Part shown: in pieces, positions 7,901-17,182 of the stretch
Position numbering within the stretch: the first letter of the stretch is position 1
How the letters are laid out: every line of letters begins with the position of its first letter
Origin: Marivita sp. GX14005
GTDB taxonomy: Bacteria; Pseudomonadota; Alphaproteobacteria; Rhodobacterales; Rhodobacteraceae
DNA length: 64,000 nucleotides
Reading direction: 5' to 3'
NCBI RefSeq assembly: GCF_023370775.1
Contig: NZ_JAMCCQ010000001.1
Span: 1,178,001-1,242,000 of the forward strand
Translations under genes and position numbers: made by a program
Notes under the pieces: model-generated
What the model saw: the letters and a program-made list of their open reading frames with translations, nothing else
What the model was told of the DNA's origin: nothing
The model's database searches: none

Positions 7901-8908
7901 TTAGTCGAACGTGCCGGTGACACGGCCCAGCAGCATGAACGCGCGCGCGGTGCGCGTTCCGGCAAGCGCCGAGATATCTTCGTCGCTGGCATGTTCCTCG
8001 AACCGGGCAAAACCCTTGTCGAAGAGGCGGAGGAAGTGATGCGCGGCATCGCGGAAGATCGGATCCTGCTTCATCCGGCCAGCGGCAAGGGCCAGTGACG
8101 AGCGGTCGCGCACGCCGCCGAGCGCGGCGATCGTTCGGCCCCGTTCGCCCTTGGCAAAGCGGCGCCACAGCTCGGGACGGGCCATGTCGGGGCGCAGATC
8201 ATCCATGTAGATACCGTCTTGGCTCAGCAGGGTCAGCACATCCTGCGCGGCCTGAACCAGTTGCGCGGAAGGACGGTCCTTGAGCGCGCGGCGCAGCGCG
8301 GCGAAGCCTTCCTGATCGTCGGCGGTTTCGGGAAAATGCAGCGCGCGGATGAAATCGGCGGTGGAGAGCGGTGGATGCAAGGCTTCCGCCGGGGTGCCAA
8401 GCGCGAGCGTCGGCTGATCGCCGGTTTCGGGATCGGGCGCAGCCGCCTGAACGGCGATCTGCGCGGCGCGGGTCGAGGTGAACATGGCCAGCGTGGTTTC
8501 GGCCTTTTTCTGCGCGTCCGCGATCTCCTCAAGCTTCTTGACGATGGACGGATGCGGCTGCTGATCGCGCCCGCCCGCCTGATTTTGCGTGATATAGGCG
8601 TGCCGGATCGCATCGATGGCGGTCTGCAGGCGCGTGCTCTCCTCGCGCATGATGCGCGACGCGCGCGCGCCAAGAGCGGCCACCCAGATCATTCCGACGG
8701 GGAAGAACACCACCATCATCACCAGCAAGAACCGTATTCCGTCCGCGCCTTCGCTATCGGCGAAAACGAAGAACAGCGTCGAGACGAGAAGCCAGACGAC
8801 GCTGAGCGCGGCGGCCGTCATCTCGATCCCGCTGAGCCCCCAGGCGAAATCGGCATCGCGCTTCATGGCGGCATTCGCGCCGGGAGGGGCGTTTCGGTGC
8901 TGTGTCAT
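7901..8908 (-). CDS. conserved membrane protein of unknown function
   Basis: A 335-residue protein with two adjacent hydrophobic segments near the N-terminus (about residues 28-48 and 58-80, MTAAALSVVWLLVSTLFFVF and FLLVMMVVFFPVGMIWVAAL). A coiled-coil stretch follows (RASRIMREESTRLQTAIDAI to KKLEEIADAQKKAE), then a largely helical soluble C-terminal half with no catalytic motif that I recognise. The layout suggests an inner-membrane anchor with a cytoplasmic body. The start is taken at the ATG at 8908; a TTG three codons upstream is possible. It lies 16 nt after greA on the same strand and may be co-transcribed with it. The family looks conserved in rhodobacteria, but I know no function. Confidence 0.6.
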   Translation of the reverse strand: MTQHRNAPPGANAAMKRDADFAWGLSGIEMTAAALSVVWLLVSTLFFVFADSEGADGIRFLLVMMVVFFPVGMIWVAALGARASRIMREESTRLQTAIDAIRHAYITQNQAGGRDQQPHPSIVKKLEEIADAQKKAETTLAMFTSTRAAQIAVQAAAPDPETGDQPTLALGTPAEALHPPLSTADFIRALHFPETADDQEGFAALRRALKDRPSAQLVQAAQDVLTLLSQDGIYMDDLRPDMARPELWRRFAKGERGRTIAALGGVRDRSSLALAAGRMKQDPIFRDAAHHFLRLFDKGFARFEEHASDEDISALAGTRTARAFMLLGRVTGTFD

Positions 8909-8924
8909 CGTGGGCAAAACGCCA

Positions 8925-9395
8925 TCAGATATACTCGATCTTCAACACTTCGTAGGATTTCTCCCCGCCGGGGGTGCGCACTTCGACACTGTCGCCTTCT
9001 TCCTTGCCGATCAAGGCGCGGGCGATGGGCGACTTGATGTTGAGCAGCCCCTTTTCGATATTCGCCTCGTGCTCCCCGACAATCTGCCAGGTCTTTTCTT
9101 CGTCGGTATCCTCGTCGACCAGTGTCACGGTTGCGCCGAACTTGATCGGACCGGACATTTTTGCCGGATCGATCACCTCGACCATGCCGAGGACACCCTC
9201 CAGCTCCTTGATGCGCCCCTCGATAAAGCCCTGCTTTTCGCGGGCCGAATGATATTCCGCGTTTTCTTTCAGGTCGCCGAGCTCGCGCGCCTCGGCGATT
9301 GCCTGGATCACGGCCGGACGCTCGACCGACTTGAGCGTTTTCAATTCGCTTTCGAGCGCGGAATGGCCCGCGCGGGTCATCGGTAGCTTTTCCAT
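8925..9395 (-). CDS. greA: transcription elongation factor GreA
   Basis: A 156-residue protein with the GreA coiled-coil N-domain ([20 protein letters not shown], then [18 protein letters not shown], the acidic tip) and the FKBP-like C-domain ([40 protein letters not shown]). GreA enters the secondary channel of RNA polymerase and triggers cleavage of backtracked transcripts. The start at 9395 is supported by AGAGGG about 10 nt upstream and by the family N-terminus. A much longer in-frame extension upstream has no family sequence and runs under the next gene on the other strand, so it was not used. Confidence 0.96.
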   Translation of the reverse strand: MEKLPMTRAGHSALESELKTLKSVERPAVIQAIAEARELGDLKENAEYHSAREKQGFIEGRIKELEGVLGMVEVIDPAKMSGPIKFGATVTLVDEDTDEEKTWQIVGEHEANIEKGLLNIKSPIARALIGKEEGDSVEVRTPGGEKSYEVLKIEYI

Positions 9396-9665
9396 GAAGC
9401 GGTTCCCTCTTGATCGGCAGGGCAGCGCCCTGGCGCCGGTTCCTCGGCGCGGTCTAATCACGTCGTTTACGTTGACACAAGACTGACTCGACCCCGCGCG
9501 GAAACGCAAGAGGGCATGGGCCGTGAAGCGGTGAGGCGCGTGAAAAAATGCAGCGTTCATGCGTCTGGACGCGCTGCAACGCCGTGTCACAATTGACGGT
9601 AAAGCCCCTGCAAGGTAGCCAAAACCGCAAGAGCCGGAAGGCCGGGCATCATGGGAAGAGTTGCT
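9396..9665. other. 270-nt divergent gap between greA and ETF-QO genes
   Basis: This gap must hold the promoters of greA (leftward) and the ETF-QO gene (rightward). A TTGACA occurs at 9472-9477 on the plus strand but has no convincing -10 partner. A GGAAGAG ribosome site lies at 9654-9660, just before the start at 9666. I see no gene or repeat. Confidence 0.4.
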
Positions 9666-11315
9666 ATGAGCGAACAAACGCGCGAAACGATGGAATATGA
9701 CGTCGTCATTGTCGGGGCCGGCCCTGCCGGGCTTTCGGCGGCCATCCGCTTGAAACAGCTCGATCCCGATCTGGAGGTCGTGCTGCTGGAAAAAGGCTCG
9801 GAAGTCGGGGCGCATATCCTGTCCGGCGCAGTGCTCGACCCGGTCGGGCTCGATGCGCTCATCCCGGATTGGAAGGAGAGGGGCGCCCCGGTGAACGTGC
9901 CGGTGACGCAGGATAATTTCTACCTGCTTGGCGAAGCAGGAAAAATCCGCGTTCCGAACTGGCCGATGCCTCCGCTGATGAACAATCATGGCAATTACAT
10001 CGTGTCGATGGGCAACGTCTGCCGCTGGCTGGCCGAGCAGGCCGAAGACCTCGGGGTAGAGGTGTTCCCCGGCATGGCGTGTTCCGAGCTGGTATATGCC
10101 GACGATGGCAGCGTGAAAGGCGTCGTGGCCGGAGAATTCGGTCTCAATCCCGATGGCACGCCCGGTCCGGGATACGAGCCGGGGATGGAGCTTCATGCCA
10201 AATATGTGTTCCTTGGCGAAGGTGTGCGCGGCAGCTTGTCGAAGCAGGTGATCGAGAAATTCGATCTTTCAGCGGGAAAGGAGCCGCAGAAATACGGCCT
10301 CGGCATGAAAGAAATCTGGGAGATCGATCCCGACAAGCATCGGCCTGGCACCGTGACGCATACGATGGGCTGGCCACTCGGGCGCAATGCGGGTGGCGGT
10401 TCGTTCATCTATCATATTGACAATAATCAGGTTCTTGTCGGTTTCGTCGTTCATCTGAACTACGAGAACCCGTATCTGTATCCCTATATGGAGTTTCAGC
10501 GCTTCAAGCATCATCCGCTGGTCGCCGGCCTGCTCGAGGGCGGCAAGCGGGTCGCCTATGGTGCGCGGGCGCTTAGCGAGGGCGGCTACCAGTCGATGCC
10601 GAAGATGGTCGCGCCGGGTGTCGCCCTGCTGGGTTGTTCCGTCGGAATGGTGAACGTGCCGAGGATCAAGGGCAATCATAACGCGATGCTCTCCGGCAAG
10701 GCCGCCGCAGAGGCGGCGTGCGACGCGATCAAGTCAGGGCGCCGCTCGGATGAACTGACGGCTTACGAAACCGAAGTTCGCGATGGGGCGATCGGCCGGG
10801 ATCTGAAGAAGGTGCGGAACGTCAAACCGCTCTGGTCGAAGCGGGGTCTTGCCGCGTCGCTCACGCTTGGCGGTTTCGATATGTGGACCAACCAGATCGG
10901 TTTTTCACTGCTTGGCACGATGAAGCATGGGAAGACCGATGCCGAAGCGACCGGCGAGGCCGCAAATTTCAAACCGATCGACTATCCCAAGCCGGACGGT
11001 AAGCTGTCTTTCGATCGGTTGACGAACGTGTCCTTCGCCGCAACCAATCACGAGGAAAGCCAGCCCTCGCATCTTAAGCTGAAGGACGACAGTATTCCCG
11101 TCGCGGTGAACTTGCCGAAATACGCCGGCCCGTCGCAAAGATATTGCCCCGCAGGTGTTTACGAATTCGTGAAGGCCGAAGATGGCAGCGATAAATTCGT
11201 GATCAATTTTCAGAACTGCGTTCACTGCAAGACCTGCGATATCAAGGATCCGAGCCAGAACATCGTCTGGACGGTTCCACAGGGAGGCGACGGGCCGAAC
11301 TATCCGAATATGTAG
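9666..11315 (+). CDS. electron transfer flavoprotein-ubiquinone oxidoreductase
   Basis: A 549-residue membrane-associated flavoprotein. The N-terminal FAD-binding motif is [19 protein letters not shown], followed by [20 protein letters not shown] and the GSFIYH-like stretch. The C-terminal ferredoxin-like domain carries the 4Fe-4S ligands in YCPAGVYE and [13 protein letters not shown]. The enzyme passes electrons from the electron transfer flavoprotein (from acyl-CoA dehydrogenases) to ubiquinone. The start at 9666 is chosen because GGAAGAG precedes it; an ATG at 9651 would overlap that site. Neighbouring genes are unrelated. Confidence 0.96.
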   Translation: MSEQTRETMEYDVVIVGAGPAGLSAAIRLKQLDPDLEVVLLEKGSEVGAHILSGAVLDPVGLDALIPDWKERGAPVNVPVTQDNFYLLGEAGKIRVPNWPMPPLMNNHGNYIVSMGNVCRWLAEQAEDLGVEVFPGMACSELVYADDGSVKGVVAGEFGLNPDGTPGPGYEPGMELHAKYVFLGEGVRGSLSKQVIEKFDLSAGKEPQKYGLGMKEIWEIDPDKHRPGTVTHTMGWPLGRNAGGGSFIYHIDNNQVLVGFVVHLNYENPYLYPYMEFQRFKHHPLVAGLLEGGKRVAYGARALSEGGYQSMPKMVAPGVALLGCSVGMVNVPRIKGNHNAMLSGKAAAEAACDAIKSGRRSDELTAYETEVRDGAIGRDLKKVRNVKPLWSKRGLAASLTLGGFDMWTNQIGFSLLGTMKHGKTDAEATGEAANFKPIDYPKPDGKLSFDRLTNVSFAATNHEESQPSHLKLKDDSIPVAVNLPKYAGPSQRYCPAGVYEFVKAEDGSDKFVINFQNCVHCKTCDIKDPSQNIVWTVPQGGDGPNYPNM

Positions 11316-11413
11316 GATTGAGCGGATTTTCGGCTGTTTCACCAAGGCTCGGTGGTTGTTTGTTAAGGGGTCGCGGGCTACCTTCGCTAAAGGTGTTATC
11401 CGTGGAGTCTGAC

Positions 11414-13138
11414 ATGATGCGTTGGCTATTGTGCCGGCATATCGCAATGATCGCTCTTCTGGGCTTCGCGTTCGCTTCGGGCGCGGGCGCCGGAACGTTG
11501 TCGGGCGATTATCTTGCCGGCCGGCAGGCCAGCTTCGATGGCGATATCGAAGCGGCTGCGCGTCATTACGGGCGCGCAATCATGCATGACCCGGAAAATC
11601 CTACGATACTCGAACGGGCCGCGCTGGCGGAGATTTCTCTGGGTAACATTCCACGCGCGGCGGAACTCGCAGTTGCGATCACCGGCGACGGACAGCGCAG
11701 CCAGGTTGCGCATATGGCGCTGGTCGCGCAAACCGCCGCAGACCAAGATTATGCCACGCTTGCCGAAATGTTGTCCGATCAACGCGGCGTCGGGCCGCTT
11801 GTGGATGGGCTTTTGCTGGCGTGGGCAACCCTCGGAACCGGCGATATGTCCGCCGCACTCGGCACGTTCGATGAGATCGCCGCCCAGCAGGGCATGCGAG
11901 GCTTCGCGCTCTACCACAAGGCGATCGCACTGGCTTCGGTCGGGGATTTCGAAGGTGCCGTCACGATTCTCGACCAAGCCGGCGCCAGCGGAATGCAAAT
12001 GACGCGGCGCGGTGTGATGGCACATGCCGAAATGTTGAGCCAACTGGAACGAAACGAGGAGGCGCTGGCGCTGCTCGACCAGGTATTCGGTCAAGACCTG
12101 GATCCGGGGCTGCGCGACATGAAGTCCGCGCTGGAGGCTGGAACGGCCATGCCATTCACCCACATCCGAAGTGCGAAAGACGGGTTGGCGGAGGTGTTTT
12201 ATACGCTTGCGGCGGCGCTCGCCACCGAGGCGAATGATGAATTTACCCTCTTATACGCACGCGTGGCCGAATATCTGCGGCCGAACCATGTCGATGCGAT
12301 CCTGCTCACAGCCGGGTTGCTGGACGATCTCGGTCAATCCGAGCTCGCGGTGAAGGCCTATGGGCGCGTACCTGTGGACCACCCTGCCTACCATGCGGCA
12401 GAACTTGGCCGAGCAGCCGCGCTCAGCGATAGCGACAAGACCGATGCGGCCATCGAAGTGCTGGAGCGGCTTTCAAAAACCCACGCGAGCGAGCCGGTCG
12501 TTCACAGCACGCTCGGCGATATGATGCGCCGCCTGGAGCGCTACGAAGACGCGGTTTCGGCCTATTCGAGGGCGCTCGAACTTGTTGAGAAGCGGGGCGA
12601 TACCGAGTGGTTTCTGCACTATGCCCGAGCAATAAGTTATGAGCGTATCGGCAATTGGGACAAAGCCGAAGCTGATTTCCGTGCGGCGTTGGAACTGAAC
12701 CCCGAGCAACCCCAGGTTCTCAATTACCTTGGTTACTCCCTCGTCGAAAAGCAGATCAAGCTTGACGAGGCTCTGGACATGATCGAACGCGCCGCCGCCG
12801 CGCGACCGGAAAGCGGTTACATCATGGACAGCCTGGGATGGGTGCTCTACCGCCTCGGACGCTACGAAGAAGCGGTTACGCATATGGAGCGCGCAGCCGA
12901 ACTGATGCCTGTCGACCCGGTCGTCAATGACCATCTTGGCGACGTGTATTGGGCCGTTGGCCGCAAGACCGAAGCCCGGTTCCAATGGCGCCGGGCGCTG
13001 TCTTTCGCCAGTTTCGGAACGAATGCCGAGGAAGTCGATCCCGACCGCATCCGCGCCAAGCTGAGCGCGGGGCTGGATAAGGTTCTAGCTGACGAAGGGA
13101 AGAAGCCCTTGCAGGTAGCGAATGGCAGTTCCGATTGA
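11414..13138 (+). CDS. exported tetratricopeptide repeat protein
   Basis: A 574-residue protein starting with a signal peptide (RWLLCRH, then a hydrophobic core ending in ASGAGAG, about residues 1-25). Two TPR blocks follow: a first near residues 30-250, and clear canonical repeats after about residue 350 (AVKAYGRVP, DAVSAYSRALELV, KAEADFRAALELNPEQPQVLNYLGYSLVEK, EAVTHMERAAELMPVDPVVNDHLGDVYW). It is probably a periplasmic scaffold, perhaps in envelope assembly; no enzymatic motif is present. The start at 11414 follows GTGGAG. The 3' end overlaps ispE by 17 nt, a gene order seen in rhodobacteria. Confidence 0.85.
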   Translation: MMRWLLCRHIAMIALLGFAFASGAGAGTLSGDYLAGRQASFDGDIEAAARHYGRAIMHDPENPTILERAALAEISLGNIPRAAELAVAITGDGQRSQVAHMALVAQTAADQDYATLAEMLSDQRGVGPLVDGLLLAWATLGTGDMSAALGTFDEIAAQQGMRGFALYHKAIALASVGDFEGAVTILDQAGASGMQMTRRGVMAHAEMLSQLERNEEALALLDQVFGQDLDPGLRDMKSALEAGTAMPFTHIRSAKDGLAEVFYTLAAALATEANDEFTLLYARVAEYLRPNHVDAILLTAGLLDDLGQSELAVKAYGRVPVDHPAYHAAELGRAAALSDSDKTDAAIEVLERLSKTHASEPVVHSTLGDMMRRLERYEDAVSAYSRALELVEKRGDTEWFLHYARAISYERIGNWDKAEADFRAALELNPEQPQVLNYLGYSLVEKQIKLDEALDMIERAAAARPESGYIMDSLGWVLYRLGRYEEAVTHMERAAELMPVDPVVNDHLGDVYWAVGRKTEARFQWRRALSFASFGTNAEEVDPDRIRAKLSAGLDKVLADEGKKPLQVANGSSD

Positions 13139-13931
13139 GGCACGTGCGCGTGCAAAGGTGAACCTGACTTTACACGTCACAGGGCAACGTGCTGACGGGT
13201 ATCATCTATTGGATTCACTTGTCGTTTTTGCTGATATTGCCGATCGGCTCACATGCGTTCCAACGCAAGAAATGAGCTTGACCGTCGATGGCGCATTCGC
13301 ATCGGGCGTTCCGACGGACAGTCGCAATCTGGCGTGGCGCGCGGCAGAGCTTGCCAATACGCCCTGTCATATCTCTCTAGAGAAAAACGTGCCACATGGC
13401 GCAGGGTTGGGGGGCGGTTCGGCTGATGCTGCCGCGGTTTTGCGTGCGTTCGACCGCCGCGATCTCGCGACGCAGCTTGGTGCTGATGTTCCTGTCTGTC
13501 TGTCCGACGCGCCGCAACGAATGCGCGGTATTGGGGAGCGCCTGCAGCGGCTTGACACGGTCCCGGGTTTTGCGCTCGTGCTCGTCAATCCGGACATTCA
13601 CCTCCCGACCGCCGATGTGTTCAGAGCCTTGGCTCACAAGTCGGGAAGCCCGATGGATGCTTTGCCCGGACGGCCCGGGGAAGATTGGACAGACTGGCTC
13701 CGCCGGCAACGCAACGATTTGCAAGACGCAGCCCAGGGACTTGCGCCCGAGATCGGCGAAGTTCTCGGTGCCTTGAAGAATGCGAAGCTCGCTCGCATGA
13801 CGGGTTCGGGCAGCACCTGCTTCGGTCTTTACCCGGATCTGGCCCAGGCACGACAGGCCGAAGCCGAGATTTCGCAAATTCACCCGAATTGGTGGGTTCG
13901 GGCCACGCGAACCCTTGGTAGCGTCAATTGA
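13122..13931 (+). CDS. ispE: 4-diphosphocytidyl-2-C-methyl-D-erythritol kinase IspE
   Basis: A 269-residue GHMP-family kinase: ARAKVNLTLHVTGQRADGYHLLDSLVVFAD at the N-terminus, the ATP loop PHGAGLGGGSADAAA near residues 90-104, and the C-terminal MTGSGSTCFGLY. IspE phosphorylates CDP-methylerythritol in the MEP pathway for isoprenoid precursors. It overlaps the TPR gene by 17 nt and converges on the polyprenyl diphosphate synthase gene with an 8-nt overlap of 3' ends. The two neighbours thus make and then polymerise isoprenoid units. Confidence 0.95.
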   Translation: MAVPIEARARAKVNLTLHVTGQRADGYHLLDSLVVFADIADRLTCVPTQEMSLTVDGAFASGVPTDSRNLAWRAAELANTPCHISLEKNVPHGAGLGGGSADAAAVLRAFDRRDLATQLGADVPVCLSDAPQRMRGIGERLQRLDTVPGFALVLVNPDIHLPTADVFRALAHKSGSPMDALPGRPGEDWTDWLRRQRNDLQDAAQGLAPEIGEVLGALKNAKLARMTGSGSTCFGLYPDLAQARQAEAEISQIHPNWWVRATRTLGSVN

Positions 13932-14928
13932 CGCGGGCGATGACGTAATCCGCCAACTCGTCGAGCAGATCGCGAATCGGATGCGGCGGCAACTGCCGCA
14001 AAGCCTCACGCGCCGTTTCGATCCAGCAGAGTGCGTCTTTGCGCGTCGCCTCGAGCGTTCCGTGTTTGCCCAAAAGGCTCACTGCATGGTCGAGATCGCT
14101 TTCATCCTGCCGGCCTTTTTCGATCGTGCGTGACCAGAAGGCACGCTCGGTTTCATTCGCCGCAGCAACTGCCTTGATGACCGGAAGCGTCAGCTTGCGT
14201 TCCCGAAAATCATCGCCGATGTTCTTTCCGGTTGCGTCCGATCCCCAGTAATCGAGAAGATCGTCAACGATCTGGAACGCGATCCCCAACGCATCCCCGT
14301 AGTCGAACAGGGCTTTGACGATGGTTTCCTCCTGATCGGAAATAACGCCGCCGACCTCGGTTGCGGCCGAGAAAAGCGCCGCGGTTTTACCGCGAACGAC
14401 CTGAAGATAAATCTCTTCCGTGGTGGCAAGATCCTGCGCTGCGGAAAGTTGCAGAACTTCCCCTTCGGCAATCGTTGCCGCCGCGTTCGAAAGAATATCG
14501 AGCACCCGCAAATTCCCAGTTTCAACCATGAGCTGGAACGAGCGGGCAAACAGATAGTCTCCGACGAGAACACTGGATTTGTTGTCCCAAAGCAGGTTCG
14601 CCGTCGGCCGACCGCGACGCTTTTCGCTCTCATCGACAACATCGTCATGCAGCAGAGTGGCGGTGTGGATGAACTCGACCGTCGCGGCGAGCTTGATATG
14701 ATCGGGCCCGTCATAGCCGCACATGCGTGCTGCCGCGAGGGTCAGCATCGGGCGGAGCCGCTTTCCCCCGGCTTCGACCAGATGCGCGGTAACTTCCGGA
14801 ATTCGAGGCGCGTGGCGCGAACTCATGCGCGTGCGGATCAGGCTGTTCACCTGCTCCAGGTCATCGGCGAGCAATTCGGCAAGGCGGTCGTGGGGTTTTA
14901 CGGCGGGCATGTTCAAGGGCATCACCAT
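13924..14928 (-). CDS. long-chain polyprenyl diphosphate synthase (ubiquinone side chain)
   Basis: A trans-isoprenyl diphosphate synthase of about 334 residues. The first aspartate-rich motif is in TATLLHDDVVDESEKRRGRP and the second in AFQIVDDLLDYWG; GGKRLRPMLTLAAA binds substrate. In this group it is typically octaprenyl or decaprenyl diphosphate synthase feeding ubiquinone synthesis. Chain length cannot be read from sequence alone, although small residues before the first DDxxD motif suggest a long product. The start is uncertain: TTG at 14949 or ATG at 14928, 14922 or 14910 are all in frame without a clear ribosome site. It is convergent with ispE. Confidence 0.9.
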   Translation of the reverse strand: MVMPLNMPAVKPHDRLAELLADDLEQVNSLIRTRMSSRHAPRIPEVTAHLVEAGGKRLRPMLTLAAARMCGYDGPDHIKLAATVEFIHTATLLHDDVVDESEKRRGRPTANLLWDNKSSVLVGDYLFARSFQLMVETGNLRVLDILSNAAATIAEGEVLQLSAAQDLATTEEIYLQVVRGKTAALFSAATEVGGVISDQEETIVKALFDYGDALGIAFQIVDDLLDYWGSDATGKNIGDDFRERKLTLPVIKAVAAANETERAFWSRTIEKGRQDESDLDHAVSLLGKHGTLEATRKDALCWIETAREALRQLPPHPIRDLLDELADYVIARVN

Positions 14929-14978
14929 TGCTTCATCACGGCTCGACAAATTGGGCCGCGTGTTCCTAAATCCAGGTC

Positions 14979-15194
14979 ATGGAAGAGCTTTTGCGAACAA
15001 ATGATATCACACTCATCCCGCTCGCCCGTGCCGTTCTCGCGGATGAGGGTATAGACAGCTTTGAATTGGACGTAAACATGAGCGTTCTCGAAGGATCGAT
15101 CGGCATTTTGCCGCGTCGGCTCATGGTGCGGTCAAGCCAGATCGATGTCGCACGAAAGGTTCTGCGCGATTATGGTGTGACGTTTGAGGATTGA
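14979..15194 (+). CDS. DUF2007 domain protein
   Basis: A 71-residue protein, MEELLRTNDITLIPLARAVL onward, ending VARKVLRDYGV. This matches the small DUF2007 family (putative signal-transducing domain, alpha-beta fold) of unknown role. Its last 11 nt overlap the start of the methyltransferase gene, suggesting coupling. It is divergent from the prenyl synthase, with about 50 nt between starts. Confidence 0.82.
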   Translation: MEELLRTNDITLIPLARAVLADEGIDSFELDVNMSVLEGSIGILPRRLMVRSSQIDVARKVLRDYGVTFED

Positions 15195-15984
15195 GCCTTT
15201 CACAACCGCGGAATTAAGCCGGGATAATTTTCTCGGCGGCGCGCTGCAGCTTTGGCAACCGAAACATGGATATCGCGCCGGGGCAGATCCGGTTCTATTG
15301 GCGGCATCGATTCCGATCCGGTCGGGAGAGACGGTTCTCGAACTCGGCTGCGGTGGCGGGGCGGCTTTGGCCTGTCTGGCGGCGCGGGTTCCTGGAATCG
15401 TCTGCTATGGGGTGGACATTCAACCGGGCTATGCCGCGCTGGCCCAGCGGAATCTGGATGAGAGCGGCGCGAGGGGATTGGTGTATTGCGCGGATATAAA
15501 CGCGCTTCCCGCCGCGGTGAAATCGCTGCGATTCCATCACGTGATCGCAAATCCGCCCTATTTCGAAAGCCCCCACACCAAGCCGCCGATTGCCGCAGAC
15601 CGTGCGTTTGCGCGTTCAGGGGTAGTGCCGCTGGCAGAATGGGCAAACGTCGCCTCCCGGCGTCTGAGACCCGGCGGAATGGCCACGTTCATTCAGCGCG
15701 CCGAACGTCTGCCTGAGTTGATGGCCGCCTTTCGCGAAACGCTTGGGGCGCTGGAGCTTTGGCCGATACAGCCAAGGGCCGGTCGTTCAGCAGGGCTCTT
15801 TTTTCTCAGAGGTCGGAAAACGCGCCGAGCGGCGTTCGTTTTGCATCCACCGCTCATTCTGCACCGGGGGGACCGACACGAGAGCGACGGCGATTCGTAT
15901 ACCGAAGGTGTTTCGAAGGCGTTGAGGCAGCCTGAACCGCTTCGGTTTCCGGGCGAAAGGCGCGACGAATCGTGGCAATGTTAG
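15184..15984 (+). CDS. tRNA1(Val) (adenine-N6)-type methyltransferase
   Basis: A 266-residue class I SAM-dependent methyltransferase. Motif I is VLELGCGGGAALACLAARVPG; YGVDIQPGYAALAQRNL follows, and the catalytic NPPYF motif lies near residue 125, typical of N6-adenine enzymes. The opening FLGGALQLWQPKHGYRAGADPVLLAA is the usual TrmN6/YfiC start, an enzyme that methylates A37 of tRNA-Val. The only in-frame start is TTG at 15184, inside the DUF2007 gene. The C-terminal 40 residues are Arg-rich and less conserved. Confidence 0.85.
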   Translation: MRIEPFTTAELSRDNFLGGALQLWQPKHGYRAGADPVLLAASIPIRSGETVLELGCGGGAALACLAARVPGIVCYGVDIQPGYAALAQRNLDESGARGLVYCADINALPAAVKSLRFHHVIANPPYFESPHTKPPIAADRAFARSGVVPLAEWANVASRRLRPGGMATFIQRAERLPELMAAFRETLGALELWPIQPRAGRSAGLFFLRGRKTRRAAFVLHPPLILHRGDRHESDGDSYTEGVSKALRQPEPLRFPGERRDESWQC

Positions 15985-16070
15985 CGGTAATTTACCGAAG
16001 CTTCCGATGTCGCGTGACAGAATTGAAAATCTGTGGTGGACTGGACGAGCACCAGCCACAGGAGGATCTT

Positions 16071-16232
16071 ATGAGCTTGACTTCACACCTTCAGGAATTG
16101 AAGCGGAAGCACCAAACCCTGTCTGAAGAAGTCGAACAGGCGCAGCGCGCGCCGGGAACCGACGGTCTTGCCATTGCCGAAATGAAGAAACAGAAGCTGC
16201 GGCTCAAGGAAGAGATCGAACGCCTGTCCTGA
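16071..16232 (+). CDS. YdcH family (DUF465) small coiled-coil protein
   Basis: A 53-residue, highly charged helical protein, MSLTSHLQELKRKHQTLSEEV to KKQKLRLKEEIERL, matching the YdcH/DUF465 family. No molecular role is known to me. An AGGAGG site lies nine nt upstream. Too short and soluble to suggest a membrane role. A strong terminator follows at 16275-16301. Confidence 0.88.
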   Translation: MSLTSHLQELKRKHQTLSEEVEQAQRAPGTDGLAIAEMKKQKLRLKEEIERLS

Positions 16233-16274
16233 ATATATCCGGCCCGGTTCGAGCCGGTGCCTGATACCAATGTA

Positions 16275-16301
16275 AAAGGCCCGCGCATATGGCGGGCCTT
16301 T
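16275..16301. terminator. rho-independent terminator between ydcH and phaB
   Basis: Ten-bp stem AAAGGCCCGC/GCGGGCCTTT with a 7-nt loop. The A and T runs on both sides let it work for the rightward ydcH gene and the leftward phaB gene, which converge here. Confidence 0.85.
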
Positions 16302-16322
16302 CTGCGTTGAAACCCCCGGAGA

Positions 16323-17045
16323 TCAGACGAAGAACTGGCCACCATTCGCCGATATGGTCGAGCCGTTTATGAACCCGGCATCGTCGGACGCCAGAAATGT
16401 CACGCAGCGTGCGATTTCTTCGGGCTCCCCAAGCCGGCCGGCAGGGATTTGGGCGATGATCGAGTCGCGCACCTTTTCGGGCACGGCCATCACCATTTCC
16501 GTGGCGATATATCCGGGGCAAATGGCGTTTGCCGTGATACCCGCCCGCGCGCCTTCCTGCGCAAGCGATTTGACGATGCCAAGATCGCCCGCTTTCGTGG
16601 CAGCATAGTTGACCTGCGCGAACTGACCCTTTTGCCCATTGATCGAGGATATCACGATCACGCGGCCGAATTTGCGTTCGCGCATACCCGGCCAGATCGG
16701 ATGTATCGTATTGAATACCCCTGTCAGATTGGTATCGATCACCTCTTTCCAAGCCTCGGGAGTCATCTTGTGGAAGGGCGCATCGCGGGTAATGCCCGCA
16801 TTGGCAACCACGACGTCGATCGGACCGAGATCGGCTTCGACCTTGGCGATGCCCTCTTTCGAGGCTTCGTAATCAGCCACATTCCACTTATAGGTTCTGA
16901 TCCCGGTCTCCTCGGTAAACTTTGCGGCCTTCTCGTCGTTTCCGGCGTAGGTCGCGGCTACGTTGTAGCCATCCGCCTTCAAGGCTTTGGAAATCGCCTC
17001 GCCGATGCCGCGGCTGCCGCCGGTCACTAGAGCTACTCGTGCCAT
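16323..17045 (-). CDS. phaB: acetoacetyl-CoA reductase PhaB
   Basis: A 240-residue short-chain dehydrogenase. It has the NADPH motif VTGGSRGIGEAISKAL, NAGITRDAPFHKM, the catalytic Ser in VISSINGQKGQFGQ-like VISSINGQKGQFAQ, then YAATK with Tyr and Lys, and the C-terminal GGQF. It reduces acetoacetyl-CoA to (R)-3-hydroxybutyryl-CoA, the second step of polyhydroxybutyrate synthesis. The start at 17045 has GAGGAGACATC just upstream; an in-frame extension upstream is not homologous. It follows phaA, with a terminator-like hairpin and a palindrome in the 137-nt gap, so it probably has its own promoter. PHB synthase is not in the window. Confidence 0.95.
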   Translation of the reverse strand: MARVALVTGGSRGIGEAISKALKADGYNVAATYAGNDEKAAKFTEETGIRTYKWNVADYEASKEGIAKVEADLGPIDVVVANAGITRDAPFHKMTPEAWKEVIDTNLTGVFNTIHPIWPGMRERKFGRVIVISSINGQKGQFAQVNYAATKAGDLGIVKSLAQEGARAGITANAICPGYIATEMVMAVPEKVRDSIIAQIPAGRLGEPEEIARCVTFLASDDAGFINGSTISANGGQFFV

Positions 17046-17103
17046 GATGTCTCCTCTCAGGCCTGTGTGTCTTGGTAAGGTTGTTATCTGCTGATGGCGC
17101 AAT

Positions 17104-17120
17104 GCGCAACATTGTTGCGC
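17104..17120. promoter_or_regulatory. 17-nt TGC-rich perfect dyad upstream of phaB, candidate PhaR-type operator
   Basis: Arms GCGCAACA and TGTTGCGC around a single T, 59 nt upstream of the phaB start. Operators of the PHB repressor PhaR are TGC/GCA-rich dyads, which this resembles. The assignment is inferred from context and not from an exact match to a known site. Confidence 0.45.
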
Positions 17121-17141
17121 CAAAAATTGCATCAGCTCGGT

Positions 17142-17164
17142 AAAAGGGGCGCTCGAAGCGCCCC
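17142..17164 (-). terminator. terminator downstream of phaA
   Basis: Read on the minus strand: an 8-bp stem (GGGGCGCT/AGCGCCCC) with a 3-nt loop, followed by TTTT, starting 18 nt after the phaA stop. It would separate phaA from phaB transcription at least in part. Confidence 0.7.
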
Positions 17165-17182
17165 GCAATTCTTACTCGCTCA

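Noticed and set aside
9396-10196. 267-codon N-terminal extension of GreA
   Set aside because: It lies antisense to the ETF-QO gene. GreA family length and a ribosome site support the start at 9395.
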